From Belliella alkalica (GTDB lineage Bacteria > Bacteroidota > Bacteroidia > Cytophagales > Cyclobacteriaceae): a DNA stretch of 64,000 nucleotides. The stretch covers positions 238,860 to 302,859 of the forward strand of contig NZ_JAKZGO010000005.1 in assembly GCF_022549785.1 (NCBI RefSeq). The letters are read 5' to 3'. The notes below the pieces were generated by a model. The model searched no databases. It was not told the origin of the DNA and was given only the letters and a program-made list of their open reading frames with translations. The position numbers and the translations under genes are program-made. Positions 54,294 through 63,948 of this stretch are shown here, piece by piece (the first letter of the stretch is position 1; every line of letters begins with the position of its first letter).

Positions 54294-54434
54294 TTAAGAG
54301 CTTACACTTTCTTTTTGTAATTCTTCGAAATTTTTGATAGATTCTTCAAATTTCTCTATGTAGCGCTGGATAAACTTGATGTTCAGAGGCTGCACTTTCG
54401 GAAATTTTGGCGAAGCTTTGTATAATGTAAACAT
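54294..54434 (-). CDS. Small 46-residue basic protein, unrecognised
   Basis: ATG-started ORF too short for usual gene calling. Sequence starts MFTLYKASPKFPKVQPLNIK, continues with an amphipathic charged helix (FIQRYIEKFEESIKNFEELQ) and ends VSS. It is followed 15 bp later by its own strong terminator and preceded by a promoter-like TAAATTTA with TTTTG upstream, so it looks like an independent small gene. No signal peptide or membrane span. No family recognised. Confidence 0.6.
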   Translation of the reverse strand: MFTLYKASPKFPKVQPLNIKFIQRYIEKFEESIKNFEELQKESVSS

Positions 54435-54506
54435 TGCCGTATAGTTAAAATTCTAAATTTATTTTTTTGTCCTAACAAAATTAATGCCACATGAATTATT
54501 AAATGA

Positions 54507-54529
54507 AAAAAACCCCTCTAATCGAGGGG
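54507..54529 (-). terminator. Terminator of tRNA-His
   Basis: Stem CCCCTC/GAGGGG with a 5-nt loop. On the minus strand it is followed by seven T; it begins a few bases after the tRNA 3' end. Confidence 0.85.
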
Positions 54530-54535
54530 CTTAAG

Positions 54536-54610
54536 GGTGGAAGACCGGGTTCGAACCGGCGACCTCTGGATCCACAAACCAGCGCTCTAACCAGCTGAGC
54601 TACAACCACC
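54536..54610 (-). tRNA. tRNA-His (GTG anticodon)
   Basis: Full cloverleaf: D arm GCTC...GAGC, anticodon loop TTGTGGA with GTG, T arm GCCGG-TTCGAAC-CCGGT, and the extra 5' G opposite C73 that marks tRNA-His. CCA is not encoded. The acceptor stem (GTGGTTG with CTTCCAC) has U-U mismatches at 5:68 and 6:67, and the anticodon stem one at 31:39. Confidence 0.93.
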
Positions 54611-54692
54611 ATATATTTGCTCTAACCAGATCATTTACCTGATTGGACTGCAAAAGTAGTATTTCGGATTTTTCAAAGCAAATAATTTCTAA

Positions 54693-56033
54693 TTATTTTC
54701 TAGAAAATTTTAACCTCTCCCCTTTTTTATCTTCATTGAATGTCCCATTATCGTACGCTAAATGTCCTGAAACGACCGTGTGCGTAACTTTAGACTTAAA
54801 TGTATGTCCTTCAAAAGGTGACCATCCACATTTAGACAATACATTTTCCTTACTTACTTCCCACGGACTATCCAAATCCACCATCACTAAATCTGCATGA
54901 TATCCAGGCCTTATAAATCCACGCTTTTCAATTTCAAAAAGAATTGCAACATTGTGACTTGTTTTTTGGGCAATCTCTTCCAATCTAATCTTACGATCAT
55001 GATACATGTCCAACAGTGCAACCAAATTATGCTGCGCCAAAGGCCCTCCAGAAGGTGCTTTCATGTATTTTTCATTTTTCTCTTCCAAAGTATGTGGCGC
55101 ATGATCTGTAGCTATCACATCAATGTTTCCTCTCAAAACCCCTTCCAAAATACCTTCTCTATCTTCAGCTGATTTGATGGCAGGATTCCATTTGATAAAA
55201 TTGCCTTTTTCTTCATAATCCTCATCCGAAAACCAAAGATGATGAACACAAGCCTCAGCAGTGATCCTTTTTTCTTCCAAAGGTAAATTCTCGTCAAACA
55301 ATTCAACTTCTCTAGCAGTGCTAATATGAAGGACATGCAGTTTGGATCCATGCTGCCTTGCCAAATCAACCACTCGCTTCGATGCGTCGTAACATGCTTC
55401 TGCAGTCCTTATTTTGGGATGATATGAAGAAGGGATATCTTCACCAAATTCAGCTTTGTACTTCTCAAGGTTTTCTTTGATGATATCATCATTTTCGCTA
55501 TGCGTAGCGATCAGCAATTTGCACTCTGAAAAAATTCGCTTTAAGCTTTCCTGATTGTCCACTAGCATATTTCCGGTAGAGGACCCTTGAAACACCTTGA
55601 TTCCACAGACATTTTCTGGATCAACTTTCAGAATTTCTTCAATGTTGTCATTGGTAGCCCCCAGATAAAAAGAATAGTTGGCAAGAGATTTTGCGGAAGC
55701 AATCTTATATTTATCCTCGAGAAGTTCAATAGTTGTTGCTTGTGGAACAGTATTTGGCATTTCCATGTAAGAAGTAATACCGCCTGCCACAGCTGACTTA
55801 CTCTCTGTGTAAATATCCGCCTTATGTGTCAATCCCGGTTCTCTAAAATGAACTTGATCATCAATAAGCCCTGGGAAAATATACTTTCCAGTCCCATCTA
55901 TTTTGATATCCGCGTCAAATTCTGAAAGATCATTTCCGATATTATAAAATAAGCCGTCCTTGATAAGGATATCAAGGGGGGTAATCTTACCTTCATTTAC
56001 TATATTTGCACCGGTGATCAAAATACTTTTCAT
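54693..56033 (-). CDS. pyrC: Dihydroorotase
   Basis: 446 residues. It cyclises carbamoyl aspartate to dihydroorotate in pyrimidine synthesis. KYIFPGLIDDQVHFREPGLTHKAD is the metal-site motif; the first His of the usual H-x-H is Gln here (DDQVHFR), as I recall from other Bacteroidota dihydroorotases. GITSYMEMPNT, GIKVFQGSSTGNML (with the Lys of the metal bridge position), HVLHISTAREVEL, TAEACVHHLWF and DVIATDHAPHT complete the amidohydrolase core, so activity is likely. Monocistronic by context, divergent from the helicase gene. Confidence 0.94.
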   Translation of the reverse strand: MKSILITGANIVNEGKITPLDILIKDGLFYNIGNDLSEFDADIKIDGTGKYIFPGLIDDQVHFREPGLTHKADIYTESKSAVAGGITSYMEMPNTVPQATTIELLEDKYKIASAKSLANYSFYLGATNDNIEEILKVDPENVCGIKVFQGSSTGNMLVDNQESLKRIFSECKLLIATHSENDDIIKENLEKYKAEFGEDIPSSYHPKIRTAEACYDASKRVVDLARQHGSKLHVLHISTAREVELFDENLPLEEKRITAEACVHHLWFSDEDYEEKGNFIKWNPAIKSAEDREGILEGVLRGNIDVIATDHAPHTLEEKNEKYMKAPSGGPLAQHNLVALLDMYHDRKIRLEEIAQKTSHNVAILFEIEKRGFIRPGYHADLVMVDLDSPWEVSKENVLSKCGWSPFEGHTFKSKVTHTVVSGHLAYDNGTFNEDKKGERLKFSRK

Positions 56034-56170
56034 GGAATTTTATTTTAATGTGAAAGGTTATAAACAACTGTAATTGACAAAAGGAAAAAGCCAATTACTT
56101 AAATCAACCAAAAAAACTTTATTTGAGTTTAGTTCCAAGCCTTTTTCCTATTCTTCAAAAATAAACAATC

Positions 56171-57535
56171 ATGTCCGATAGCACCCAATCTTTTGAAAAT
56201 TTTAAATTAAATAAACAGCTTTTGGAAGCAGTCAAAGAAGCGGGCTATACCAAACCTACTCCTATTCAAGAAAAAGCAATCCCTCTTGCTTTGGCTGGGC
56301 ATGATGTCTTGGGTATTGCTCAAACTGGAACTGGCAAAACCGCAGCTTATGTGCTCCCTGTTCTTTTCAAGGCTAAGTATGCTCAAGGGCAAAATCCTCG
56401 TGTCTTGATTTTAGCTCCGACAAGAGAATTGTGTATGCAAATTGAAGAGGCTGTGATCGATTTCGGTAAATTTACCGATTTGAGATATGTTTGTCTTTTT
56501 GGTGGACTAGGTCCAAAAACACAGATCGAAAAACTTAAAGCCGGTGTGGATATCATCATCTCCACACCAGGAAGATTTATGGATCTGTATAAAAAAGGTG
56601 AAATATTCGTCCGTGAAATCAAAACCATGGTGATGGATGAAGCCGACAAAATGCTTGATATGGGATTTACGCCTCAAATCAGAGCTATTTTAGAAGTAAT
56701 TCCTACGAAAAGACAAAACCTTCTTTTCTCTGCTACTTTTAGTGAAAAAGTAGAGCGACTTTCTACAGAATTTTTGGAATTTCCTGAAAGGGTTGAAATC
56801 TCCGCACAGGCTACAACAGCTGAGACCATTCATCAGATTAAATATTTGGTTCCAAATATCAAAACCAAAACCAACATTCTAGAACATATTCTAGCAGACG
56901 AAAATGTAAAGCGAGTGATCGTTTTCACCAAATCGAGAAAAAATGCAGAGTCTGTTTATACTTACCTAAGCAGAAAAAATCTAGGAGAAATCCGTGTGAT
57001 CCACGCTAACAAAGGACAAAACACTCGTATCAACTCAATGGAGGATTTTAAAGCTGGAGATGTACGAATTCTAGTAGCAACTGACGTAGCAGCAAGGGGT
57101 CTAGACATCACCATGGTAAGCCATGTCATCAATTTTGATGTGCCATTGATTTATGAAGATTATGTTCACCGTATCGGAAGAACAGGTCGTGCTGAGCAAG
57201 ATGGTGCAGCCATTACTTTTGTCAATCCTGCGGAAATCTATCATTTCGAAAGGATTGAAGAAATCATTCGAATGACAGTTACAGAAGCCAACATTCCTGA
57301 TGAGGTTTCCATCACGCCAACTCCTTTTATAGAAAAACAAATCTATGATCGGGAGATTGACGGGCAAAAACGAAAGGAAAACCCTGATTTCAAAGGGGGA
57401 TTCCACGAGAAAAAAGCGATCCCAAGGCCCAATCCAAACAAACCAAAAGAAAAGCGTGGCAACAAAAACTCCAAAGCCAAGCGCAACAGAAATCAGATGA
57501 AAACCCAAGGGAAGTGGAAGAAGAAGGGAGGGTAA
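56171..57535 (+). CDS. DEAD-box RNA helicase, RhlE-like
   Basis: 454 residues. Q motif YTKPTPIQEKAIP, Walker A AQTGTGKTAAY, PTREL, GG, TPGR, DEADKMLDMGF (DEAD box), SATF, VIFTKSRK-type strand, ATDVAARGLDI and HRIGRTGRA are all present. The last 75 residues are a basic, Lys/Arg/Asn-rich tail (PRPNPNKPKEKRGNKNSKAKRN) that probably binds RNA. ATP-dependent unwinding in ribosome assembly or mRNA decay; target not predictable. It is followed by the tandem-repeat region, not by a clear terminator. Confidence 0.94.
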   Translation: MSDSTQSFENFKLNKQLLEAVKEAGYTKPTPIQEKAIPLALAGHDVLGIAQTGTGKTAAYVLPVLFKAKYAQGQNPRVLILAPTRELCMQIEEAVIDFGKFTDLRYVCLFGGLGPKTQIEKLKAGVDIIISTPGRFMDLYKKGEIFVREIKTMVMDEADKMLDMGFTPQIRAILEVIPTKRQNLLFSATFSEKVERLSTEFLEFPERVEISAQATTAETIHQIKYLVPNIKTKTNILEHILADENVKRVIVFTKSRKNAESVYTYLSRKNLGEIRVIHANKGQNTRINSMEDFKAGDVRILVATDVAARGLDITMVSHVINFDVPLIYEDYVHRIGRTGRAEQDGAAITFVNPAEIYHFERIEEIIRMTVTEANIPDEVSITPTPFIEKQIYDREIDGQKRKENPDFKGGFHEKKAIPRPNPNKPKEKRGNKNSKAKRNRNQMKTQGKWKKKGG

Positions 57536-58125
57536 GGGATTAGAAGATTAGAAAATTGAAAAATTGGAAGATTAGGGGATTGGAAGACTTTGTTGGAAGG
57601 TTGCAATGTTGGAAAGTTGGAAAGTTGGAAAGTTGGCTTCCGCGGGAAGAGATAGGGGTTGATTGAGTTATTGGGGATTGGTTAATAAACTTGTGAGTCA
57701 TATCGACCGTTAGGGAGATATCTCAAATTGTAAGATTAAAGATTGGAAGATTTGGGGGAGGTTATATTGGAAGGTTGCAATGTTGAAAAGTTGGAAAGTT
57801 GGCTTCCGCGTGAAGAGATAGGGGTTGATTGAGTTATTGGGGATTGGTTAATAAGTTACTTGTGAGTCATATCGACCGTTAGGGAGATATCTCAAATTGT
57901 AAGATTAAAGATTGGAAGTTTTTTTTTGGGGGGGGGGTATGTTGGAAGGTTGCAATGTTGAAAAGTTGGATTGCGCGTGAAAAGATAGGATTGTTCAAAG
58001 ATTAGAAAATTGAAAAATTGGAAGATTAGGGGGACGGGAAGGTTGGAAGAATATATTGGAAAAACTTGCATACCTAATTGACTTAATAATCTAATTGACC
58101 AATCACTAATCAACAAATAACTTCT
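57536..58125. repeat. Tandem-repeat region, about 174-bp unit
   Basis: Two nearly full units start at 57595 and 57769 (GGAAGGTTGCAATGTTG...) and a third, shorter unit at 57944. Shared blocks are CTTCCGCG, GAGATAGGGGTTGATTGAG, GTGAGTCATATCGACCGTT and GATATCTCAAATTGTAAG. The flanks at 57540 and 58000 repeat GATTAGAAAATTGAAAAATT. A T9-G10 homopolymer at 57919-57937 may be error-prone. No ORF. Confidence 0.8.
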
Positions 58126-58713
58126 CTAATTTCTCGGTGGATTGATCATGATGTGGGCACGATGAGTTCCTGGATCCATGATCCATGGCATGGATGGCCC
58201 TGAAGGACGAAGTGGCAATCCTGTACTTTCGGAAGTAGCCCAAGGGATGTAAACCACATATCTGAGATAGGAATCTTTTACTTCTCCTGTTTTCGGATTG
58301 TAATCAGCTTCATCGGCTGTCAGTACAAAAAGAGTTACACCATCTTTTGGCATCTTCAATTTGCCAGATTTTGTTTCTTCCTCTCTAATATCGAAAATTT
58401 CCTTTGCATTTTTCCCTTCTTTTTTAAGCTGTCTTCCTCGCTCCATAAAAACATCCAGATCCTTATGATAACATGAAGCATTAAATCCAGAACTTGTCGG
58501 ATCATCAGCCAAACAGATCAGCTCATTGCTCCCCTTTCTTAAAACTACAAATTCACCTTTTTCACCATATCCATACACCATCGCGCCTTCTTTCATTTCT
58601 TCTGGAGCAGCAAGCAAGGCTGTTTTGATTTGGATTTCTTTGCTGGGGATTTCCTGTGCATTCACAAATGATATGAAAAGTAAAAAAAAGACAAAAGTCG
58701 GTAGATACTTCAT
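58126..58713 (-). CDS. Exported protein of unknown function
   Basis: 195 residues. Signal peptide with cleavage near FVNAQ/EI. Mature part: KEGAMVYGYGEKGEFVVLRKGSNELICLADDP, a Cys-containing segment (SCYHKDLDVFMERGRQL), KDGVTLFVLT, and a C-terminal YVVYIPWATSESTGLP ending HRAHIMINPP. The two Cys could pair. I recall similar unannotated proteins in Bacteroidota but no function. Own transcription unit by context. Confidence 0.7.
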   Translation of the reverse strand: MKYLPTFVFFLLFISFVNAQEIPSKEIQIKTALLAAPEEMKEGAMVYGYGEKGEFVVLRKGSNELICLADDPTSSGFNASCYHKDLDVFMERGRQLKKEGKNAKEIFDIREEETKSGKLKMPKDGVTLFVLTADEADYNPKTGEVKDSYLRYVVYIPWATSESTGLPLRPSGPSMPWIMDPGTHRAHIMINPPRN

Positions 58714-59021
58714 AGCTTTATCGAGTTTAGGGTTTTCTTAAAGTTAGGGAAAAATCAGTGAAAAGGGAAATAGGGATATTCGTGATTTCTCGGAAAGGTG
58801 AATAAAGGGGCAAAGTTCGCCATTGAATCTTATATCTTGCGTATTGTATTTCTGTCGCGTCCTGAAATTAATTGACACTTTTTTTTGATGTTTCTTTATT
58901 CTCTTCAGCTATTCAATTGCCACGTCAGGGCATATTCTCATTTCTTTGTCAAGACACTAATGTCGCACATCTTATTTCTTTTGTCTCTTGTCTCACATCT
59001 CATATCTATAAACAAAAAAAA
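58714..59021. other. Intergenic region
   Basis: No credible gene. T-rich runs; only the terminator and hairpin repeat to its right are recognisable. Confidence 0.35.
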
Positions 59022-59045
59022 CCTGCCAGATTTAAATCCAGCAGG
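59022..59045 (-). terminator. Terminator of the M28 peptidase gene
   Basis: Imperfect arms CCTGCCAGATTT/AAATCCAGCAGG with two mismatches. On the minus strand the stem is followed by eight T. It lies about 120 bp past the stop. Confidence 0.65.
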
Positions 59046-59056
59046 CTTTAGCATTA

Positions 59057-59089
59057 AAACCTTCGAGGTTTTGGAAACCTCAAAGGTTT
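59057..59089. repeat. Hairpin repeat of the AAACCTTnGAGGTTT type, copy 1
   Basis: AAACCTT-C-GAGGTTT and AAACCTC-A-AAGGTTT pair over 15 positions with one mismatch and a 3-nt loop. The same core recurs at 63841-63873. Confidence 0.6.
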
Positions 59090-59166
59090 GTGTTCAAATC
59101 TAAAATCTGAACTTTTAAATCTAAGACTCATCTTTTACCCTTCCTCAATTCCTCCTTCATCCTTTC

Positions 59167-60663
59167 TTACCTGTCTCCTCTTGTATTCGTGCCATCTACA
59201 GGAGTTCTTTCTTCTCTGTTGGCCAAATCCCAAGATGTGTGGAAGATGAGTTTTGCTCTTTTGGTCATCAGTGGAAACTCGATTTTGTCAACAGTGTCAG
59301 TATGCTGATGGTAATCATCATGGACACCATTGAAGAAGAAAATCACTGGAATGTTGTGCTTGGCAAAGTTGTAATGATCCGATCTGTAATAGAATCTGTT
59401 TGGATCATCTTCAGCATCATATCTGTAATCAAGTTTCAAACCTGTATAGGTAATGTTGTTGTATTCATTGATCACTTTCAAATGGGAAGAAAGCATCTCT
59501 GAACCGATTACATACACATAATCTTGGTCTTCAGCATCTTGATACTCATAATCAATCCTACCGACCATATCAATGTTGATGTTGTTCACCGTATTTTCCA
59601 ATGGAAAAATTGGGTTATTCGAGTAGTATTCAGAACCCAAAAGTCCTTTTTCTTCACCTGTTACATTTAGGAAAAGGATGCTTCTTCTTGGCTTGATGCC
59701 ATCTTTTGCTGCTGCTGCAAAAGCTTCTGCTATCTGCATGACAGAGACAGTTCCAGAACCATCATCATCAGCACCATTGTTGATTCTTCCTTGGCTATCG
59801 ATACCTGTATGGTCATAGTGTGAAGAAATCACCAAAACTTCATCCTTCTTGTCAGTACCTTCCAAATAGCCCATTACGTTTTCCGTTGGTACCAATTTGG
59901 TGGATTTTTTAATTAGGTAAGAAGCTTTTTGAGCCTTGATTGATTCAGGATTGTTTTTGGCAGCTTCTTTCAAAATCTCCACAGGAGTATTAAAAAGCGA
60001 AGACATTTTATCAGAACTCACCAAGAAAATCGGCTCTTGCTTGGATGGCTGCTCAAAACCGAGTCTCCCACGTCCACTTAGGGACTTGTATCTGTTTGCC
60101 AATCTATCAAAATTCGCCTGACCTTCCATAGTCACGATGACAATACCGGCAGCACCAGCATCCATGACATCCCTCACTACTGTTTGCGCACGCTCACCAA
60201 TTGCCCAAAGACCTACGATTTTTCCTTTCACATCTACCTTTGCAAGGTTCTCTTCAGATGCAAGACCAAGAAAGACCAAATCCGCTTTTGCGGCTTTTTT
60301 CATGTCACCATCTCCGATGAAAACAAAATCTTCATTGTTGACAAGTTTTTGCTTTCCTACAATCAAATTGACATCAGAAAAAGATACAGATGCCAGGTTA
60401 AATTTTTGGAGATAGTCACCTTTGACAGGCCCTACCAGACCTAGTTCTTTATAAAAATTTGATAAATATTCCGCTGCCATCTTTTGCCCTTTCTCTCCAG
60501 TATCTCTTCCTTCTAGCTCATCAGACGCCAAATATGTTAATTTCTCTTCCAAACCCTCTGCGGTAATAAGTTCCGCGTATTTCAATTGTGTAAGGTCTTG
60601 TGCATTTGCCTGCCAGACAAGGCACATTGACAGCATTCCTGCTATCCAATAGTTTCTCTTCAT
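59167..60663 (-). CDS. Secreted M28-family zinc aminopeptidase
   Basis: 498 residues. Signal peptide with cleavage near QANAQ/DL. A protease-associated insert (about 130-230, DVKGKIVGLWAIGE and AGAAGIVIVTMEG) sits within the M28 fold. Zinc ligands and catalytic residues are visible: SSHYDHTG (His, Asp), NNGADDDGSGT (bridging Asp), VTGEEKGLLGSEYY (Glu pair), INIDMVGR (Asp) and YHQHTDTVDKIEF (His). It cleaves N-terminal residues from peptides in the periplasm or outside. Preceded by a divergent gcvP. Confidence 0.95.
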   Translation of the reverse strand: MKRNYWIAGMLSMCLVWQANAQDLTQLKYAELITAEGLEEKLTYLASDELEGRDTGEKGQKMAAEYLSNFYKELGLVGPVKGDYLQKFNLASVSFSDVNLIVGKQKLVNNEDFVFIGDGDMKKAAKADLVFLGLASEENLAKVDVKGKIVGLWAIGERAQTVVRDVMDAGAAGIVIVTMEGQANFDRLANRYKSLSGRGRLGFEQPSKQEPIFLVSSDKMSSLFNTPVEILKEAAKNNPESIKAQKASYLIKKSTKLVPTENVMGYLEGTDKKDEVLVISSHYDHTGIDSQGRINNGADDDGSGTVSVMQIAEAFAAAAKDGIKPRRSILFLNVTGEEKGLLGSEYYSNNPIFPLENTVNNINIDMVGRIDYEYQDAEDQDYVYVIGSEMLSSHLKVINEYNNITYTGLKLDYRYDAEDDPNRFYYRSDHYNFAKHNIPVIFFFNGVHDDYHQHTDTVDKIEFPLMTKRAKLIFHTSWDLANREERTPVDGTNTRGDR

Positions 60664-60781
60664 AAGTAATATCTAATGGTTTTTCTATTCTAAGGGATAA
60701 ACTTAGCAAATTATTCTTAATAGAATAAAACCGTTTATCAATTTGAACTGTTACGAAGGTATAAATCTTGAACTTATCAAA

Positions 60782-60810
60782 TTGATATCCTGCAATAATT
60801 TATACCTTTG
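60782..60810 (+). promoter_or_regulatory. gcvP promoter
   Basis: TTG at 60782-60784 and TACCTTTG at 60803-60810, 18 bp apart, match the Bacteroidota -33/-7 pattern. The start codon is 58 bp further. No glycine riboswitch fits in that leader. Confidence 0.65.
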
Positions 60811-60867
60811 CAGTACCAAAAATCAATGAGGATATAACCCCAAAAAATTCCCTTTACATTATTGATT

Positions 60868-63762
60868 ATGAAGATTAATCTTTCCCCTACTACAAAGTTT
60901 GAAAATAGGCACAATGGCCCTTCTCAGGAAGATGTGAACATGATGCTTGAAAAAATTGGTGCTGCTTCGATTGAAGAATTGATAGACCAGACCATACCAA
61001 AATCAATTCAATTGACTAAGCCTTTGGACTTGCCAAGTGCGAAATCTGAAGCAGCTTTCCTCAAGGAGTTCAAGACTTTGGCATCCAAGAACAAAATCTT
61101 CAAATCATTTATTGGTTTGGGATATTATGATACTATCGTACCCGGTGTGATTTTGAGGAATGTTCTTGAAAACCCAGGATGGTACACAGCATATACGCCA
61201 TATCAAGCAGAAATTGCTCAGGGTAGACTAGAAGCTTTGATCAACTATCAGACCATGGTGATGGATCTAACAGGAATGGAAATGGCCAATGCATCCCTTT
61301 TGGATGAAGCAACTGCTGCTGCTGAAGCAATGACCATGCTTTATGCTTCCAAGCCAAGAGAAAAGAAAAATGCACATAAGTTTTTCGTTGATGAGAAAGT
61401 ATTTCCACAGACTAGAGATTTGTTAATAACTCGATCTATTCCAGTTGGGATAGAATTGGTAATAGCTCCTTTGGCTGAATTAGATTTGACTGATGCGGCG
61501 ATTTTTGGTGTTTTGCTTCAATATCCAAATATGGATGGTGAAGCAATCGATCACGCTGCTCTCGTAGAAACTGCCAAAGAAAACAATATCCTAACAGCCT
61601 TTGCCACAGATTTGTTGAGCTTAACCTTACTGACACCTCCGGGAGAAATGGGCGCTGATGTAGTAGTAGGCACTAGCCAAAGACTTGGAGTTCCTATGGG
61701 TTTTGGTGGCCCTCATGCTGCATTTTTCGCTACCAAAGAAACATACAAAAGACAAGTTCCAGGGAGAATCATCGGCGTCTCACAAGACAGAGATGGAAAC
61801 AAGGCCTATAGAATGGCTTTGCAAACTCGTGAGCAACATATCAAAAGAGAAAAAGCAACTTCCAATATCTGTACAGCGCAAGTATTGCTTGCTGTGATGG
61901 CTGGAATGTATTCTGTCTATCACGGGCCAAAAGGCTTGAAAGAAATCGCCGCTAGAACACACGGATTGGCAAGTTTGACAGCCAAAGCATTGAAAACAAT
62001 GGGCTTTGAGCAAGAAAACTACAACTTTTTTGACACAATAAAAATCAAAGTTGATGCCGTACAGAAATCCAAAATTCAGGCTTTTGCCCTATCATCTGAA
62101 ATGAACTTCAGATATGAAGATGGAGCAATATTTCTTTCTTTTGACGAACCAAAAACACTGGAAGATGTGAAAGCGGTGGTAGGGGTTTTTGCAAAATCAA
62201 CCAACCACAAAGCTGAAATAAATTGGGATGAATTGATCAATGGATTGGAATTGAATCTTCCTGAAGGTTTGGCCAGAACTTCTGATTATTTGACTCACCC
62301 AGTTTTCAATCAGTTCCACTCGGAGCACGAAATGCTCAGATATATCAAGCGTTTGGAAAACAAGGATCTTTCATTGGTACATTCCATGATTTCTTTGGGT
62401 TCATGCACCATGAAGCTCAATGCTACTACAGAAATGATTCCTGTAACATGGCCTGAATTCGGTCAATTGCATCCATTCTGTCCGCAAGATCAGGCAGCCG
62501 GATATTATGAATTGTTCCAGAACTTGAGAAATTGGTTGACAGAAATCACCGGTTTCGCAGACACTTCATTACAGCCAAATTCTGGCGCACAAGGGGAATA
62601 TGCTGGCCTGATGGTTATCAGAGCATATCATATGAGCAGAGGAGATCACCACAGGAATATCGCTATCATCCCAACTTCAGCCCATGGAACCAACCCTGCG
62701 TCTGCAGTGATGGCAGGTATGAAAGTGGTATTGGTGAAATGTGATGAAAAAGGGAACATTGACATCGATGATCTAAAGGAAAAAGCCGAAAAACATAGCA
62801 ATGAATTGGCTGCTTTGATGGTGACTTACCCTTCCACGCATGGGGTTTTTGAAGAAGCTATTCAGGAGATCTGCCAAATCATCCATGACCATGGTGGACA
62901 AGTATATATGGATGGCGCCAACATGAATGCACAAGTGGGCTTGACTAGCCCGGGAAGTATCGGTGCTGATGTTTGTCACTTGAACCTCCACAAGACTTTC
63001 TGTATCCCTCACGGTGGTGGTGGACCTGGTATGGGGCCGATTTCTGTAGCTGAGCAACTAGTACCTTTCCTTCCTGGAAATCCACTAGTACAGACTGGTG
63101 GAACCCAAGCAATCAATGCTATTTCGGCTGCTCCATTTGGAAGTGCGAGTATCTTGCCTATCTCTTATGCTTATATCGCAATGATGGGTGGTGATGGACT
63201 GACGAATGCTACCAAGATGGCTATATTGAACGCCAATTATATCAAAACAAAGCTTGAAGAACATTATCCGATCCTTTACACTGGAATCGGAGGAAGAGCA
63301 GCACACGAAATGATCTTGGACTGCAGAGCTTTCAAAGAAGTGGGAATTGAAGTTGAGGATATCGCTAAGCGATTGATGGATTATGGTTTCCACGCCCCAA
63401 CAGTATCATTCCCGGTAGCCGGAACACTGATGATCGAGCCAACAGAATCAGAAACAGTATCAGAATTGGACAGGTTCTGTGATGCCATGATCGCTATCAG
63501 AGCAGAGATTCAAGAAGTATATGATGGAGTTGCGGATAAGGAAAATAACGTTCTCAAAAATGCTCCACATACAGCAAGCTTAGCACTGGCTGATAACTGG
63601 GATCTTCCATATACAAGAGAAAAAGCAGTCTATCCACTACCTTATGTCAAAGGAAACAAATTCTGGCCAACTGTCAGAAGGATTGACTCGGCTTATGGAG
63701 ATAGAAATCTAATCTGTAGTTGTATTCCAGTAGAGGAATATGCATCGGAAGTCGAAGGATAA
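60868..63762 (+). CDS. gcvP: Glycine dehydrogenase (decarboxylating), P protein
   Basis: 964 residues from the ATG at 60868 (a TTG two codons upstream is less likely). Single-chain P protein of the glycine cleavage system: it decarboxylates glycine with PLP and passes the aminomethyl group to the H protein. N-terminal [29 protein letters not shown] and [19 protein letters not shown] mark the first half. In the second half, [12 protein letters not shown] and the PLP lysine Lys709 in [20 protein letters not shown] are intact. gcvT and gcvH are not in the window. Ends in a very strong terminator. Confidence 0.97.
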   Translation: MKINLSPTTKFENRHNGPSQEDVNMMLEKIGAASIEELIDQTIPKSIQLTKPLDLPSAKSEAAFLKEFKTLASKNKIFKSFIGLGYYDTIVPGVILRNVLENPGWYTAYTPYQAEIAQGRLEALINYQTMVMDLTGMEMANASLLDEATAAAEAMTMLYASKPREKKNAHKFFVDEKVFPQTRDLLITRSIPVGIELVIAPLAELDLTDAAIFGVLLQYPNMDGEAIDHAALVETAKENNILTAFATDLLSLTLLTPPGEMGADVVVGTSQRLGVPMGFGGPHAAFFATKETYKRQVPGRIIGVSQDRDGNKAYRMALQTREQHIKREKATSNICTAQVLLAVMAGMYSVYHGPKGLKEIAARTHGLASLTAKALKTMGFEQENYNFFDTIKIKVDAVQKSKIQAFALSSEMNFRYEDGAIFLSFDEPKTLEDVKAVVGVFAKSTNHKAEINWDELINGLELNLPEGLARTSDYLTHPVFNQFHSEHEMLRYIKRLENKDLSLVHSMISLGSCTMKLNATTEMIPVTWPEFGQLHPFCPQDQAAGYYELFQNLRNWLTEITGFADTSLQPNSGAQGEYAGLMVIRAYHMSRGDHHRNIAIIPTSAHGTNPASAVMAGMKVVLVKCDEKGNIDIDDLKEKAEKHSNELAALMVTYPSTHGVFEEAIQEICQIIHDHGGQVYMDGANMNAQVGLTSPGSIGADVCHLNLHKTFCIPHGGGGPGMGPISVAEQLVPFLPGNPLVQTGGTQAINAISAAPFGSASILPISYAYIAMMGGDGLTNATKMAILNANYIKTKLEEHYPILYTGIGGRAAHEMILDCRAFKEVGIEVEDIAKRLMDYGFHAPTVSFPVAGTLMIEPTESETVSELDRFCDAMIAIRAEIQEVYDGVADKENNVLKNAPHTASLALADNWDLPYTREKAVYPLPYVKGNKFWPTVRRIDSAYGDRNLICSCIPVEEYASEVEG

Positions 63763-63807
63763 AAACAAAAAATCCCCTATCGTAAATGATAGGGGATTTT
63801 TTGTTTT
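63762..63807 (+). terminator. Terminator of gcvP
   Basis: Perfect 20-bp stem, core AATCCCCTATC/GATAGGGGATT, 6-nt loop, ending in TTTTTTGTTTT. It begins at the last base of the stop codon. Confidence 0.95.
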
Positions 63808-63840
63808 AAGTGGGTTTGGGAGAATGTTATCAGGTAACTC

Positions 63841-63873
63841 AACCTTTGAGGTCTTTTTTAGACCTCAAAGGTT
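63841..63873. repeat. Hairpin repeat of the AACCTTTGAGG type, copy 2
   Basis: Perfect 14-bp arms AACCTTTGAGGTCT/AGACCTCAAAGGTT with a 5-nt T loop. Same core as 59057-59089. Could also serve as a second terminator after gcvP. Confidence 0.65.
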
Positions 63874-63948
63874 TTATATCCAATTAATTGGCATGAGTAA
63901 GTTATTGGTGGATGGGTGACAACGATGTGATTTTTGGGCCTTTTTGTT

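Noticed and set aside
57919-57937. T9-G10 homopolymer as a phase-variation tract
   Set aside because: It lies outside any ORF and within a repeat, where sequencing slippage is likely.
60811-60867. Glycine riboswitch before gcvP
   Set aside because: Only about 50 nt of leader and no tandem aptamer features.
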